DNA from: Heligmosomoides polygyrus polygyrus
Lineage: Eukaryota; Nematoda; Chromadorea; Rhabditida; Heligmosomidae
Direction: 5' to 3'
DNA length: 64,000 nt
Assembly (NCBI GenBank): GCA_947396885.1
Contig: OX377206.1
Span: 45,925,631 to 45,989,630, forward strand
Positions 38,361 through 52,257 of the stretch are shown piece after piece. Positions within the stretch are counted from its first letter, which is position 1, and every line of letters begins with the position of its first letter. The notes under the pieces are model-generated. The model had not been told where the DNA came from, made no database searches, and saw only the letters and a list, made by a program, of their open reading frames with translations. The translations under genes were made by a program, and so were the position numbers.

Positions 38361-41300
38361 CCTTCTGAATGCTGACGCACGTTGAACGACGTCCAGTGTT
38401 CGCCTTTTGAATCTCTACCCACGTTGGGCGACGTCTGCGGCACTTCTTCTGAACCCTGACGTACGTTGAACGACGTCTAGCTCCCCCTGCTAATTATTAC
38501 ATAAGTTGGACGACATCTAGGGCACGCCTTCTGAATGCTGACGCACGTTGAACGACGTCCAGTGTTCGCCTTTTGAATCTCTACTCACCCTGGGCGACGT
38601 CTGCGGCACTTCATCTGAACCGTGACATACGTTGAACGACGTCTAGCCCCCCCCCCCCCCACATAATCATTACGTAGGTGGGACGACGTCCAGGGCACGC
38701 ATTCAAAATCCTGACTCACGAAGGACGACGTCTAGGGCACGCCTTCTGAATGCTGACGCACGTTGAACGACGTGCAGTGTTCGCCTTTTTAATCTCTACC
38801 CACGTTGGGCGACGTCTGCGGCACTTCTTCTGAACCGTGACGTACATTGAACGACGTCTAGCCCCCCCCCACCTAATCATTACGTAGGTGGGACGACGTC
38901 TAGGGCACGCCTTCTGAATCCCTATGCACCTTGGACGACGTCTAGGGCACGCCTTCTGAATGCTGACGCACGTAGAACCACGTCCATTGTTCGCCTTTCG
39001 AATGTCTACCCACGTTGGGCGACGTCTGCGGCACTTCTTCTGAACCCTGACGTAAGTAGGACGACGTCTAGGGCACGCCTTCTGAATCCCTATGCACCTA
39101 GGACGACGTCTAGTGCACGCATTCAAAATCTCCGACTCACGAAGGACGACGTCTGCGGCACTTCTTCTGAACCCTGACGTACGTTGAACGACGTCTAGCT
39201 CCCCCCCCCCTAATCATTACGTAAGTTGGACGACGTCTAGGGCACGCCATCTGAATCCCTATGCACCTTGGACGACGTCTAGGGCACGCTTTCGAAATCC
39301 CCGACTCACGAAGGTCGACGTCTAGGGTAGCCTTCTGAATGCTGACGCACGTTGAACGACGTCCAGTGTTCGCCTTTTGAATCTATACCCACGTTGAGCG
39401 ACGTCTGCGGCACTTCTTCTGAACCTGACGTACGTTGAACTACGTCTAGCTCCCCCTCCTAATTATTACATAAGTTGGACGACATCTAGGGCACGCCTTC
39501 TGAATGCTGACGCACGTTGAACGACGTCCAGTGTTCGCGTTTTAAATCTCTACCCACGTTGGGCGACGTCTGCGGCACTTCTTCTGAACCTGAGGTAGTT
39601 GAACGACGTCTAGCCCCCCCCCCTAATCATTACGTAAGTTGGACGACGTCTAGGGCACGCCTTCTGAATCCCTATGCACCTTGGACGACGTCTAGGGCAC
39701 GCATTCAAAATCTCCGACTCACGAAGGACGACGTCTGCGGCACTTCTTCTGAACCCTGACGTACGTTGAACGACGTCTAGCCCCCCCCCACCTAATCATT
39801 ACGTAGGTGGGACGACGTCTAGGGCACGCCTTCTGAATCCCTATGCACCTTGGACGACGTCTAGGGCACGCCTTCTGAATGCTGACGCACGTAGAACCAC
39901 GTCCATTGTTCGCCTTTCGAATGTCTACCCACGTTGGGCGACGTCTGCGGCACTTCTTCTGAACCCTGACGTAAGTAGGACGACGTCTAGGGCACGCCTT
40001 CTGAATCCCTATGCACCTTGGACGACGTCTAGTGCACGCATTCAAAATCTCCGACTCACGAAGGACGACGTCTGCGGCACTTCTTCTGAACCCTGACGTA
40101 CGTTGAACGACGTCTAGCTCCCCCCCCCCTAATCATTACGTAAGTTGGACGACGTCTAGGGCACGCCATCTGAATCCCTATGCACCTTGGACGACGTCTA
40201 GGGCACGCATTCGAAATCCCCGACTCACGAAGGTCGACGTCTAGGGTAGCCTTCTGAATGCTGAAGCACGTTGAACGACGTCCAGTGTTCGCCTTTCGAA
40301 TCTCTACCCACGTTGGGCGACGTCTGCGGCACTTCTTCTGAACCCTGACGTACGTTGAACGACGTCTAGCCCCCCCCCCCCTAATCATTACATAATTTGG
40401 ACGGCGTCTGGGGCACGCCTTCTGAATCCCTATGCACCTTGGACGACGTCTAGGGCACGCATTCAAAATCCCCGACTCACGAAGGTCGACGTCTAGGGTA
40501 GCCTTCTGAATGCTGACGCACGTTGAACGACGTCCAGTGTTCGCCTTTTGAATCTATACCCACGTTGGGCGACGTCTGCGGCACTTCTTCTGAACCCTGA
40601 CGTACGTTGAACGACGTCTAGCTCCCCCTCCTAATTATTACATAAGTTAGACGACATCTAGGGCACGCCTTCTGAATGCTGACGCACGTTGAACGACGTC
40701 CAGTGTTCGCCTTCTGAATGCTGACGCACGTTGAACGACGTCCAGTGTTCGCCTTTTGAATCTCTACCCACGTTGGGCGACGTCTGCGGCACTTCTTCTG
40801 AACCCTGACGTACGTTGAACGACGTCTAGCTCCCCCTGCTAATTATTACATAAGTTGGACGACATCTAGGGCACGCCTTCTGAATGCTGACGCACGTTGA
40901 ACGACGTCCAGTGTTCGCCTTTTGAATCTCTACTCACCCTGGGCGACGTCTGCGGCACTTCATCTGAACCGTGACATACGTTGAACGACGTCTAGCCCCC
41001 CCCCCCCACATAATCATTACGTAGGTGGGACGACGTCCAGGGCACGCATTCAAAATCCTGACTCACGAAGGACGACGTCTAGGGCACGCCTTCTGAATGC
41101 TGACGCACGTTGAACGACGTGCAGTGTTCGCCTTTTTAATCTCTACCCACGTTGGGCGACGTCTGCGGCACTTCTTCTGAACCGTGACGTACATTGAACG
41201 ACGTCTAGCCCCCCCCCCACCTAATCATTACGTAGGTGGGACGACGTCTAGGGCACGCCTTCTGAATCCCTATGCACCTTGGACGACGTCTAGGGCACGC

Positions 41301-42550
41301 CTTCTGAATGCTGACGCACGTAGAACCACGTCCATTGTTCGCCTTTCGAATGTCTACCCACGTTGGGCGACGTCTGCGGCACTTCTTCTGAACCCTGACG
41401 TAAGTAGGACGACGTCTAGGGCACGCCTTCTGAATCCCTATGCACCTAGGACGACGTCTAGTGCACGCATTCAAAATCTCCGACTCACGAAGGACGACGT
41501 CTGCGGCACTTCTTCTGAACCCTGACGTACGTTGAACGACGTCTAGCTCCCCCCCCCCTAATCATTACGTAAGTTGGACGACGTCTAGGGCACGCCATCT
41601 GAATCCCTATGCACCTTGGACGACGTCTAGGGCACGCTTTCGAAATCCCCGACTCACGAAGGTCGACGTCTAGGGTAGCCTTCTGAATGCTGACGCACGT
41701 TGAACGACGTCCAGTGTTCGCCTTTTGAATCTATACCCACGTTGAGCGACGTCTGCGGCACTTCTTCTGAACCTGACGTACGTTGAACTACGTCTAGCTC
41801 CCCCTCCTAATTATTACATAAGTTGGACGACATCTAGGGCACGCCTTCTGAATGCTGACGCACGTTGAACGACGTCCAGTGTTCGCGTTTTAAATCTCTA
41901 CCCACGTTGGGCGACGTCTGCGGCACTTCTTCTGAACCTGAGGTAGTTGAACGACGTCTAGCCCCCCCCCCCTAATCATTACGTAAGTTGGACGACGTCT
42001 AGGGCACGCCTTCTGAATCCCTATGCACCTTGGACGACGTCTAGGGCACGCATTCAAAATCTCCGACTCACGAAGGACGACGTCTGCGGCACTTCTTCTG
42101 AACCCTGACGTACGTTGAACGACGTCTAGCCCCCCCCCCCCACCTAATCATTACGTAGGTGGGACGACGTCTAGGGCACGCCTTCTGAATCCCTATGCAC
42201 CTTGGACGACGTCTAGGGCACGCCTTCTGAATGCTGACGCACGTAGAACCACGTCCATTGTTCGCCTTTCGAATGTCTACCCACGTTGGGCGACGTCTGC
42301 GGCACTTCTTCTGAACCCTGACGTAAGTAGGACGACGTCTAGGGCACGCCTTCTGAATCCCTATGCACCTTGGACGACGTCTAGTGCACGCATTCAAAAT
42401 CTCCGACTCACGAAGGACGACGTCTGCGGCACTTCTTCTGAACCCTGACGTACGTTGAACGACGTCTAGCTCCCCCCCCCCTAATCATTACGTAAGTTGG
42501 ACGACGTCTAGGGCACGCCATCTGAATCCCTATGCACCTTGGACGACGTC
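38361..42550. repeat. Tandem duplication, unit ~2,349 bp (56 monomers)
   Basis: Copy 1 is 38361-40709 and copy 2 starts at 40710. Shared rare variants at constant offset: GTTTTAAATC (39539 and 41887), CGTCCATTGTTC (38982 and about 41,333), GCCATCTGAATCCC (39247 and 41596), and the CCTGCTAATTATT m6 (about 38,484 and 40,833). 56 x 42 = 2,352. The two copies meet inside a hybrid m4/m3 monomer (40689-40730). Right limit of copy 2 is approximate. Confidence 0.88.
40689..40730. repeat. Hybrid m4/m3 monomer at the 2.35 kb duplication junction
   Basis: The monomer starts as m4 (TTGAACGACGTCCAGTGTTC) and switches at GCCTT to the second half of m3 (CTGAATGCTGACGCACG), then a normal m4 follows. It is exactly 42 bp. 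Its position coincides with the start of the second copy of the 2.35 kb unit, so it is the expected scar of an unequal crossover between an m4 and an m1/m3 monomer. Confidence 0.9.
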
Positions 42551-45500
42551 TAGGGCACGCTTTCGAAATCCCCGACTCACGAAGGTCGACGTCTAGGGTA
42601 GCCTTCTGAATGCTGACGCACGTTGAACGACGTCCAGTGTTCGCCTTTTGAATCTATACCCACGTTGAGCGACGTCTGCGGCACTTCTTCTGAACCTGAC
42701 GTACGTTGAACTACGTCTAGCTCCCCCTCCTAATTATTACATAAGTTGGACGACATCTAGGGCACGCCTTCTGAATGCTGACGCACGTTGAACGACGTCC
42801 AGTGTTCGCGTTTTGAATCTCTACCCACGTTGGGCGACGTCTGCGGCACTTCTTCTGAACCCTGACGTACGTTGAACGACGTCTAGCTCCCCCACCCCCT
42901 AATCATTACGTAAGTTGGACGACGTCTAGGGCACGCCTTCTGAATCCCTATGCACCTTGGACGACGTCTAGGGCACGCATTCGAAATCCCCGACTCACGA
43001 AGGTCGACGTCTAGGGTAGCCTTCTGAATGCTGAAGCACGTTGAACGACGTCCAGTGTTCGCCTTTCGAATCTCTACCCACGTTGGGCGACGTCTGCGGC
43101 ACTTCTTCTGAACCCTGACGTACGTTGAACGACGTCTAGCCCCCCCCCCCCCTAATCATTACATAATTTGGACGGCGTCTGGGGCACGCCTTCTGAATCC
43201 CTATGCACCTTGGACGACGTCTAGGGCACGCATTCAAAATCCCCGACTCACGAAGGTCGACGTCTAGGGTAGCCTTCTGAATGCTGACGCACGTTGAACG
43301 ACGTCCAGTGTTCGCCTTTTGAATCTATACCCACGTTGGGCGACGTCTGCGGCACTTCTTCTGAACCTGACGTACGTTGAACTACGTCTAGCTCCCCCCC
43401 CCTAATCATTACGTAAGTTGAACGACGTCTAGGGCACGCCTTCTGAATCCCTATGCACCTTGGACGACGTCTAGGGCACGCATTCAAAATCCCCGACTCA
43501 CGAAGGTCGACGTCTAGGGTAGCCTTCTGAATGCTGACGCACGTTGAACGACGTCCAGTGTTCGCGTTTTGAATCTATACCCACGCTGGGCGACGTCTGC
43601 GGCACTTCTTCTGAACCCTGATGTACGTTGAACGACGTCTAGCTCCCCCTCCTAATTATTACATAAGTTGGACGACATCTAGGGCACGCCTTCTGAAGGC
43701 TGACGCACGTAGAACCACGTCCAGTGTTCGCCTTTTGAATCTCTACCCACGTTGGGCGACGTCTGCGGCACTTCTTCTGAACCCTGACGTACGTTGAACG
43801 ACGTCTAGCTCCCCCACCCCCTAATCATTACGTAAGTTGGACGACGTCTAGGGCACGCCTTCTGAATCCCTATGCACCTTGGACGACGTCTAGGGCACGC
43901 ATTCGAAATCCCCGACTCACGAAGGTCGACGTCTAGGGTAGCCTTCTGAATGCTGAAGCACGTTGAACGACGTCCAGTGTTCGCCTTTCGAATCTCTACC
44001 CACGTTGGTCGACGTCTGCGGCACTTCTTCTGAACCCTGACGTACGTTGAACGACGTCTAGCTCCCCCTCCTAATTATTACATAAGTTGGACGACATCTA
44101 GGGCACGCCTTCTGAATGCTGACGCACGTTGAACGACGTCCAGTGTTCGCCTTTTGAATCTATACCCACGTTGAGCGACGTCTGCGGCACTTCTTCTGAA
44201 CCTGACGTACGTTGAACTACGTCTAGCTCCCCCTCCTAATTATTACATAAGTTGGACGACATCTAGGGCACGCCTTCTGAATGCTGACGCACGTTGAACG
44301 ACGTCCAGTGTTCGCGTTTTAAATCTCTACCCACGTTGGGCGACGTCTGCGGCACTTCTTCTGAACCTGAGGTAGTTGAACGACGTCTAGCCCCCCCCCC
44401 CCCCTAATCATTACGTAAGTTGGACGACGTCTAGGGCACGCCTTCTGAATCCCTATGCACCTTGGACGACGTCTAGGGCACGCATTCAAAATCTCCGACT
44501 CACGAAGGACGACGTCTGCGGCACTTCTTCTGAACCCTGACGTACGTTGAACGACGTCTAGCCCCCCCCCCCCCCACCTAATCATTACGTAGGTGGGACG
44601 ACGTCTAGGGCACGCCTTCTGAATCCCTATGCACCTTGGACGACGTCTAGGGCACGCCTTCTGAATGCTGACGCACGTAGAACCACGTCCATTGTTCGCC
44701 TTTCGAATGTCTACCCACGTTGGGCGACGTCTGCGGCACTTCTTCTGAACCCTGACGTAAGTAGGACGACGTCTAGGGCACGCCTTCTGAATCCCTATGC
44801 ACCTTGGACGACGTCTAGTGCACGCATTCAAAATCTCCGACTCACGAAGGACGACGTCTGCGGCACTTCTTCTGAACCCTGACGTACGTTGAACGACGTC
44901 TAGCTCCCCCCCCCCCTAATCATTACGTAAGTTGGACGACGTCTAGGGCACGCCATCTGAATCCCTATGCACCTTGGACGACGTCTAGGGCACGCTTTCG
45001 AAATCCCCGACTCACGAAGGTCGACGTCTAGGGTAGCCTTCTGAATGCTGACGCACGTTGAACGACGTCCAGTGTTCGCCTTTTGAATCTATACCCACGT
45101 TGAGCGACGTCTGCGGCACTTCTTCTGAACCTGACGTACGTTGAACTACGTCTAGCTCCCCCTCCTAATTATTACATAAGTTGGACGACATCTAGGGCAC
45201 GCCTTCTGAATGCTGACGCACGTTGAACGACGTCCAGTGTTCGCGTTTTGAATCTCTACCCACGTTGGGCGACGTCTGCGGCACTTCTTCTGAACCCTGA
45301 CGTACGTTGAACGACGTCTAGCTCCCCCACCCCCTAATCATTACGTAAGTTGGACGACGTCTAGGGCACGCCTTCTGAATCCCTATGCACCTTGGACGAC
45401 GTCTAGGGCACGCATTCGAAATCCCCGACTCACGAAGGTCGACGTCTAGGGTAGCCTTCTGAATGCTGAAGCACGTTGAACGACGTCCAGTGTTCGCCTT

Positions 45501-46530
45501 TCGAATCTCTACCCACGTTGGGCGACGTCTGCGGCACTTCTTCTGAACCCTGACGTACGTTGAACGACGTCTAGCCCCCCCCCCCCCTAATCATTACATA
45601 ATTTGGACGGCGTCTGGGGCACGCCTTCTGAATCCCTATGCACCTTGGACGACGTCTAGGGCACGCATTCAAAATCCCCGACTCACGAAGGTCGACGTCT
45701 AGGGTAGCCTTCTGAATGCTGACGCACGTTGAACGACGTCCAGTGTTCGCCTTTTGAATCTATACCCACGTTGGGCGACGTCTGCGGCACTTCTTCTGAA
45801 CCTGACGTACGTTGAACTACGTCTAGCTCCCCCCCCCTAATCATTACGTAAGTTGAACGACGTCTAGGGCACGCCTTCTGAATCCCTATGCACCTTGGAC
45901 GACGTCTAGGGCACGCATTCAAAATCCCCGACTCACGAAGGTCGACGTCTAGGGTAGCCTTCTGAATGCTGACGCACGTTGAACGACGTCCAGTGTTCGC
46001 GTTTTGAATCTATACCCACGCTGGGCGACGTCTGCGGCACTTCTTCTGAACCCTGATGTACGTTGAACGACGTCTAGCTCCCCCTCCTAATTATTACATA
46101 AGTTGGACGACATCTAGGGCACGCCTTCTGAAGGCTGACGCACGTAGAACCACGTCCAGTGTTCGCCTTTTGAATCTCTACCCACGTTGGGCGACGTCTG
46201 CGGCACTTCTTCTGAACCCTGACGTACGTTGAACGACGTCTAGCTCCCCCACCCCCTAATCATTACGTAAGTTGGACGACGTCTAGGGCACGCCTTCTGA
46301 ATCCCTATGCACCTTGGACGACGTCTAGGGCACGCATTCGAAATCCCCGACTCACGAAGGTCGACGTCTAGGGTAGCCTTCTGAATGCTGAAGCACGTTG
46401 AACGACGTCCAGTGTTCGCCTTTCGAATCTCTACCCACGTTGGTCGACGTCTGCGGCACTTCTTCTGAACCCTGACGTACGTTGAACGACGTCTAGCTCC
46501 CCCTCCTAATTATTACATAAGTTGGACGAC
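41700..46530. repeat. Tandem duplication, unit ~2,432 bp (58 monomers)
   Basis: Copy 1 is about 41,700-44,100 and copy 2 about 44,130-46,530. Markers at constant offset: GTTTTAAATC (41887 and 44316), GCCATCTGAATCCC (42518 and 44952), and the end of the m1-m2-m3 block at 43487 and 45922. 58 x 42 = 2,436. The copies are directly adjacent. Poly-C lengths differ between them, while flanks look near-identical. Confidence 0.86.
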
Positions 46531-49500
46531 ATCTAGGGCACGCCTTCTGAATGCTGACGCACGTTGAACGACGTCCAGTGTTCGCCTTTTGAATCTCTAC
46601 CCACGTTGGGCGACGTCTGCGGCATTTCTTCTGAACCGTGACATACGTTGAACGACGTCTAGCCCCCCCCCCACCTAATCATTACGTAGGTGGGACGACG
46701 TCTAGGGTACGCCTTCTGATTCCCTATGCACCTTGGACGACCTCTAGGGCACGCCTTCTGAATGCTGACGCACGTTGAACGACGTCCAGTGTTCGCCTTT
46801 TGAATCTCTACCCACGTTGGGCGACGTCTGCGGCACTTCTTCTGAACCCTGACGTACGTTGAACGACGTCTAGCTCCCCCTGCTAATTATTACATAAGTT
46901 GGACGACATCTAGGGCACGCCTTCTGAATGCTGACGCACGTTGAACGACGTCCAGTGTTCGCCTTTCGAATCTCTACCCACGTTGGTCGACGTCTGCGGC
47001 ACTTCTTCTGAACCCTGACGTACGTTGAACGACGTCTAGCTCCCCCTCCTAATTATTACATAAGTTGGACGACATCTAGGGCACGCCTTCTGAATGCTGA
47101 CGCACGTTGAACGACGTCCAGTGTTCGCCTTTTGAATCTCTACCCACGTTGGGCGACGTCTGCGGCACTTCTTCTGAACCCTGACGTACGTTGAACGACG
47201 TCTAGCTCCCCCACCCCCTAATCATTACGTAAGTTGGACGACGTCTAGGGCACGCCTTCTGAATCCCTATGCACCTTGGACGACGTCTAGGGCACGCATT
47301 CGAAATCCCCGACTCACGAAGGTCGACGTCTAGGGTAGCCTTCTGAATGCTGAAGCACGTTGAACGACGTCCAGTGTTCGCCTTTCGAATCTCTACCCAC
47401 GTTGGGCGACGTCTGCGGCATTTCTTCTGAACCGTGACATACGTTGAACGACGTCTAGCCCCCCCCCCACCTAATCATTACGTAGGTGGGACGACGTCTA
47501 GGGTACGCCTTCTGAATCCCTATGCACCTTGGACGACCTCTAGGGCACGCCTTCTGAATGCTGACGCACGTTGAACGACGTCCAGTGTTCGCCTTTTGAA
47601 TCTCTACTCACCCTGGGCGACGTCTGCGGCACTTCATCTGAACCGTGACATACGTTGAACGACGTCTAGCCCCCCCCCCACATAATCATTACGTAGGTGG
47701 GACGACGTCCAGGGCACGCATTCAAAATCCTGACTCACGAAGGACGACGTCTAGGGCACGCCTTCTGAATGCTGACGCACGTTGAACGACGTGCAGTGTT
47801 CGCCTTTTAATCTCTACCCACGTTGGGCGACGTCTGCGGCACTTCTTCTGAACCGTGACGTACATTGAACGACGTCTAGCCCCCCCCCCCTAATCATTAC
47901 ATAATTTGGACGGCGTCTGGGGCACGCCTTCTGAATGCTGACGCACGTTGAACGACGTCCAGTGTTCGCCTTTTGAATCTCTACCCACGTTGGGCGACAT
48001 CTGCGGCACTTCTTCTGAACCCTGACGTACGTTGAACGACGTCTAGCTCCCCCCCCCCTAATCATTACGTAAGTTGGACGACGTCTAGGGCACGCCATCT
48101 GAATCCCTATGCACCTTGGACGACGTCTAGGGCACGCTTTCGAAATCCCCGACTCACGAAGGTCGACGTCTAGGGTAGCCTTCTGAATGCTGACGCACGT
48201 TGAACGACGTCCAGTGTTCGCCTTTTGAATCTATACCCACGTTGAGCGACGTCTGCGGCACTTCTTCTGAACCTGACGTACGTTGAACTACGTCTAGCTC
48301 CCCCTCCTAATTATTACATAAGTTGGACGACATCTAGGGCACGCCTTCTGAATGCTGACGCACGTTGAACGACGTCCAGTGTTCGCGTTTTGAATCTCTA
48401 CCCACGTTGGGCGACGTCTGCGGCACTTCTTCTGAACCCTGACGTACGTTGAACGACGTCTAGCTCCCCCACCCCCTAATCATTACGTAAGTTGGACGAC
48501 GTCTAGGGCACGCCTTCTGAATCCCTATGCACCTTGGACGACGTCTAGGGCACGCATTCGAAATCCCCGACTCACGAAGGTCGACGTCTAGGGTAGCCTT
48601 CTGAATGCTGAAGCACGTTGAACGACGTCCAGTGTTCGCCTTTCGAATCTCTACCCACGTTGGGCGACGTCTGCGGCACTTCTTCTGAACCCTGACGTAC
48701 GTTGAACGACGTCTAGCCCCCCCCCCCCCTAATCATTACATAATTTGGACGGCGTCTGGGGCACGCCTTCTGAATCCCTATGCACCTTGGACGACGTCTA
48801 GGGCACGCATTCAAAATCCCCGACTCACGAAGGTCGACGTCTAGGGTAGCCTTCTGAATGCTGACGCACGTTGAACGACGTCCAGTGTTCGCCTTTTGAA
48901 TCTATACCCACGTTGGGCGACGTCTGCGGCACTTCTTCTGAACCTGACGTACGTTGAACTACGTCTAGCTCCCCCCCCCTAATCATTACGTAAGTTGAAC
49001 GACGTCTAGGGCACGCCTTCTGAATCCCTATGCACCTTGGACGACGTCTAGGGCACGCATTCAAAATCCCCGACTCACGAAGGTCGACGTCTAGGGTAGC
49101 CTTCTGAATGCTGACGCACGTTGAACGACGTCCAGTGTTCGCGTTTTGAATCTATACCCACGCTGGGCGACGTCTGCGGCACTTCTTCTGAACCCTGATG
49201 TACGTTGAACGACGTCTAGCTCCCCCTCCTAATTATTACATAAGTTGGACGACATCTAGGGCACGCCTTCTGAAGGCTGACGCACGTAGAACCACGTCCA
49301 GTGTTCGCCTTTTGAATCTCTACCCACGTTGGGCGACGTCTGCGGCACTTCTTCTGAACCCTGACGTACGTTGAACGACGTCTAGCTCCCCCACCCCCTA
49401 ATCATTACGTAAGTTGGACGACGTCTAGGGCACGCCTTCTGAATCCCTATGCACCTTGGACGACGTCTAGGGCACGCATTCGAAATCCCCGACTCACGAA

Positions 49501-50920
49501 GGTCGACGTCTAGGGTAGCCTTCTGAATGCTGAAGCACGTTGAACGACGTCCAGTGTTCGCCTTTCGAATCTCTACCCACGTTGGTCGACGTCTGCGGCA
49601 CTTCTTCTGAACCCTGACGTACGTTGAACGACGTCTAGCTCCCCCTCCTAATTATTACATAAGTTGGACGACATCTAGGGCACGCCTTCTGAATGCTGAC
49701 GCACGTTGAACGACGTCCAGTGTTCGCCTTTTGAATCTCTACCCACGTTGGGCGACGTCTGCGGCATTTCTTCTGAACCGTGACATACGTTGAACGACGT
49801 CTAGCCCCCCCCCCACCTAATCATTACGTAGGTGGGACGACGTCTAGGGTACGCCTTCTGATTCCCTATGCACCTTGGACGACCTCTAGGGCACGCCTTC
49901 TGAATGCTGACGCACGTTGAACGACGTCCAGTGTTCGCCTTTTGAATCTCTACCCACGTTGGGCGACGTCTGCGGCACTTCTTCTGAACCCTGACGTACG
50001 TTGAACGACGTCTAGCTCCCCCTGCTAATTATTACATAAGTTGGACGACATCTAGGGCACGCCTTCTGAATGCTGACGCACGTTGAACGACGTCCAGTGT
50101 TCGCCTTTCGAATCTCTACCCACGTTGGTCGACGTCTGCGGCACTTCTTCTGAACCCTGACGTACGTTGAACGACGTCTAGCTCCCCCTCCTAATTATTA
50201 CATAAGTTGGACGACATCTAGGGCACGCCTTCTGAATGCTGACGCACGTTGAACGACGTCCAGTGTTCGCCTTTTGAATCTCTACCCACGTTGGGCGACG
50301 TCTGCGGCATTTCTTCTGAACCGTGACATACGTTGAACGACGTCTAGCCCCCCCCCCACCTAATCATTACGTAGGTGGGACGACGTCTAGGGTACGCCTT
50401 CTGAATCCCTATGCACCTTGGACGACCTCTAGGGCACGCCTTCTGAATGCTGACGCACGTTGAACGACGTCCAGTGTTCGCCTTTTGAATCTCTACTCAC
50501 CCTGGGCGACGTCTGCGGCACTTCATCTGAACCGTGACATACGTTGAACGACGTCTAGCCCCCCCCCCACATAATCATTACGTAGGTGGGACGACGTCCA
50601 GGGCACGCATTCAAAATCCTGACTCACGAAGGACGACGTCTAGGGCACGCCTTCTGAATGCTGACGCACGTTGAACGACGTGCAGTGTTCGCCTTTTAAT
50701 CTCTACCCACGTTGGGCGACGTCTGCGGCACTTCTTCTGAACCGTGACGTACATTGAACGACGTCTAGCCCCCCCCCCTAATCATTACATAATTTGGACG
50801 GCGTCTGGGGCACGCCTTCTGAATGCTGACGCACGTTGAACGACGTCCAGTGTTCGCCTTTTGAATCTCTACCCACGTTGGGCGACATCTGCGGCACTTC
50901 TTCTGAACCCTGACGTACGT
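44950..50920. repeat. Tandem duplication, unit ~3,140 bp
   Basis: Copy 1 is about 44,950-48,050 and copy 2 about 48,090-50,920. Markers: GCCATCTGAATCCC (44952 and 48089), CTGATTCCCTATG (46717 and 49858). Beyond ~47.1 kb the offset falls to ~2,886 because copy 2 lacks one hexamer; CTACTCACCC is at about 47,607 and 50,493. Both copies also share a one-T loss in the GTGCAG m4 (GCCTTTTAATC rather than GCCTTTTTAATC), seen near 47,800 and 50,690. This duplication overlaps the preceding 2.43 kb one, so events are nested. Confidence 0.85.
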
Positions 50921-52250
50921 TGAACGACGTCTAGCTCCCCCTCCTAATTATTACATAAGTTGGACGACATCTAGGGCACGCCTTCTGAATGCTGACGCAC
51001 GTTGAACGACGTCCAGTGTTCGCCTTTTGAATCTATACCCACGTTGGGCGACGTCTGCGGCACTTCTTCTGAACCTGACGTACGTTGAACGACGTCTAGC
51101 CCCCCCCCCCCTAATCATTACGTAAGTTGGACGACGTCTAGGGCACGCCTTCTGAATCCCTATGCACCTTGGACGACGTCTAGGGCACGCATTCAAAATC
51201 TCCGACTCACGAAGGACGACGTCTAGGGTAGCCTTCTGAATGCTGACGCACGTTGAACGACGTCCAGTGTTCGCCTTTTGAATCTCTACCCACGCTGGGC
51301 GACGTCTGCGGCACTTCTTCTGAACCCTGACGTACGTTGAACGACGTCTAGCTCCCCCTCCTAATTATTACATAAGTTGGACGACATCTAGGGCACGCCT
51401 TCTGAATGCTGACGCACGTTGAACGACGTCCAGTGTTCGCGTTTTGAATCTCTACCCACGTTGGGCGACGTCTGCGGCACTTCTTCTGAACCTGAGGTAG
51501 TTGAACGACGTCTAGCCCCCCCCCCCCTAATCATTACGTAAGTTGGACGACGTCTACGGCACGCCTTCTGTATCCCTATGCACCTTGGACGACGTCCAGT
51601 GTTCGCCTTTTGAATCTCTACCCACGTTGGGCGACGTCTGCGGCACTTCTTCTGAAACTGACGTACGTTGAACGACGTCTAGCTTCCCCCCTAATCATTA
51701 CGTAAGTTGGACGACGTCTAGGGCACGCCTTCTGAATCCCTATGCACCTTGGACGACGTCTAGGGCACGCATTCAAAATCCCCGACTCACGAAGGACGAC
51801 GTCTAGGGTAGCCTTCTGAATGCTGACGCACGTTGAACGACGTCCAGTGTTCGCCTTTTGAATCTCTACCCACGCTGGGCGACGTCTGCGGCACTTCTTC
51901 TGAACCCTGACGTACGTTGAACGACGTCTAGCTCCCCCTCCTAATTATTACATAAGTTGGACGACATCTAGGGCACGCCTTCTGAATGCTGACGCACGTT
52001 GAACGACGTCCAGTGTTCGCGTTTTGAATCTCTACCCACGTTGGGCGACGTCTGCGGCACTTCTTCTGAACCTGAGGTAGTTGAACGACGTCTAGCCCCC
52101 CCCTAATCATTACGTAAGTTGGACGACGTCTAGGGCACGCCTTCTGAATCCCTGTGCACCTTGGACGACGTCTAGGGCACGCATTCAAAATCTCCGACTC
52201 ACGAAGGACGACGTCTGCGGCACTTCTTCTGAACCCTGACGTACGTTGAA
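48050..52250. repeat. 8.03 kb-offset duplicated segment, copy 1
   Basis: About 4.2 kb that reappears ~8,025-8,034 bp downstream. Markers: GCCATCTGAATCCC (48089 and 56121), CTGATTCCC (49858 and 57892), m1* (51543 and 59568), the TAGCTTCCCCCC m6 (51681 and 59707), CCCTGTGCACC (52152 and 60177). It includes the only m1* between 34.2 and 59.5 kb. Its right edge is a poly-C m6 near 52,258, where the two copies change to different m6 types. Confidence 0.87.
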
Positions 52251-52257
52251 CGACGTC

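Larger units (their letters stand above)
34137..39170. repeat. 8.6 kb segment, copy 2 (colinear part)
   Basis: Colinear with 25525 to about 30,600. Compared with copy 1 it lacks one 168 bp tetramer near 34.46 kb and has gained ~126 bp (three monomers) near 36.84-36.96 kb; the offset changes from 8,612 to 8,442 to 8,567 accordingly. Past about 39.2 kb the two copies diverge and a 2.35 kb duplication takes over. Confidence 0.86.
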
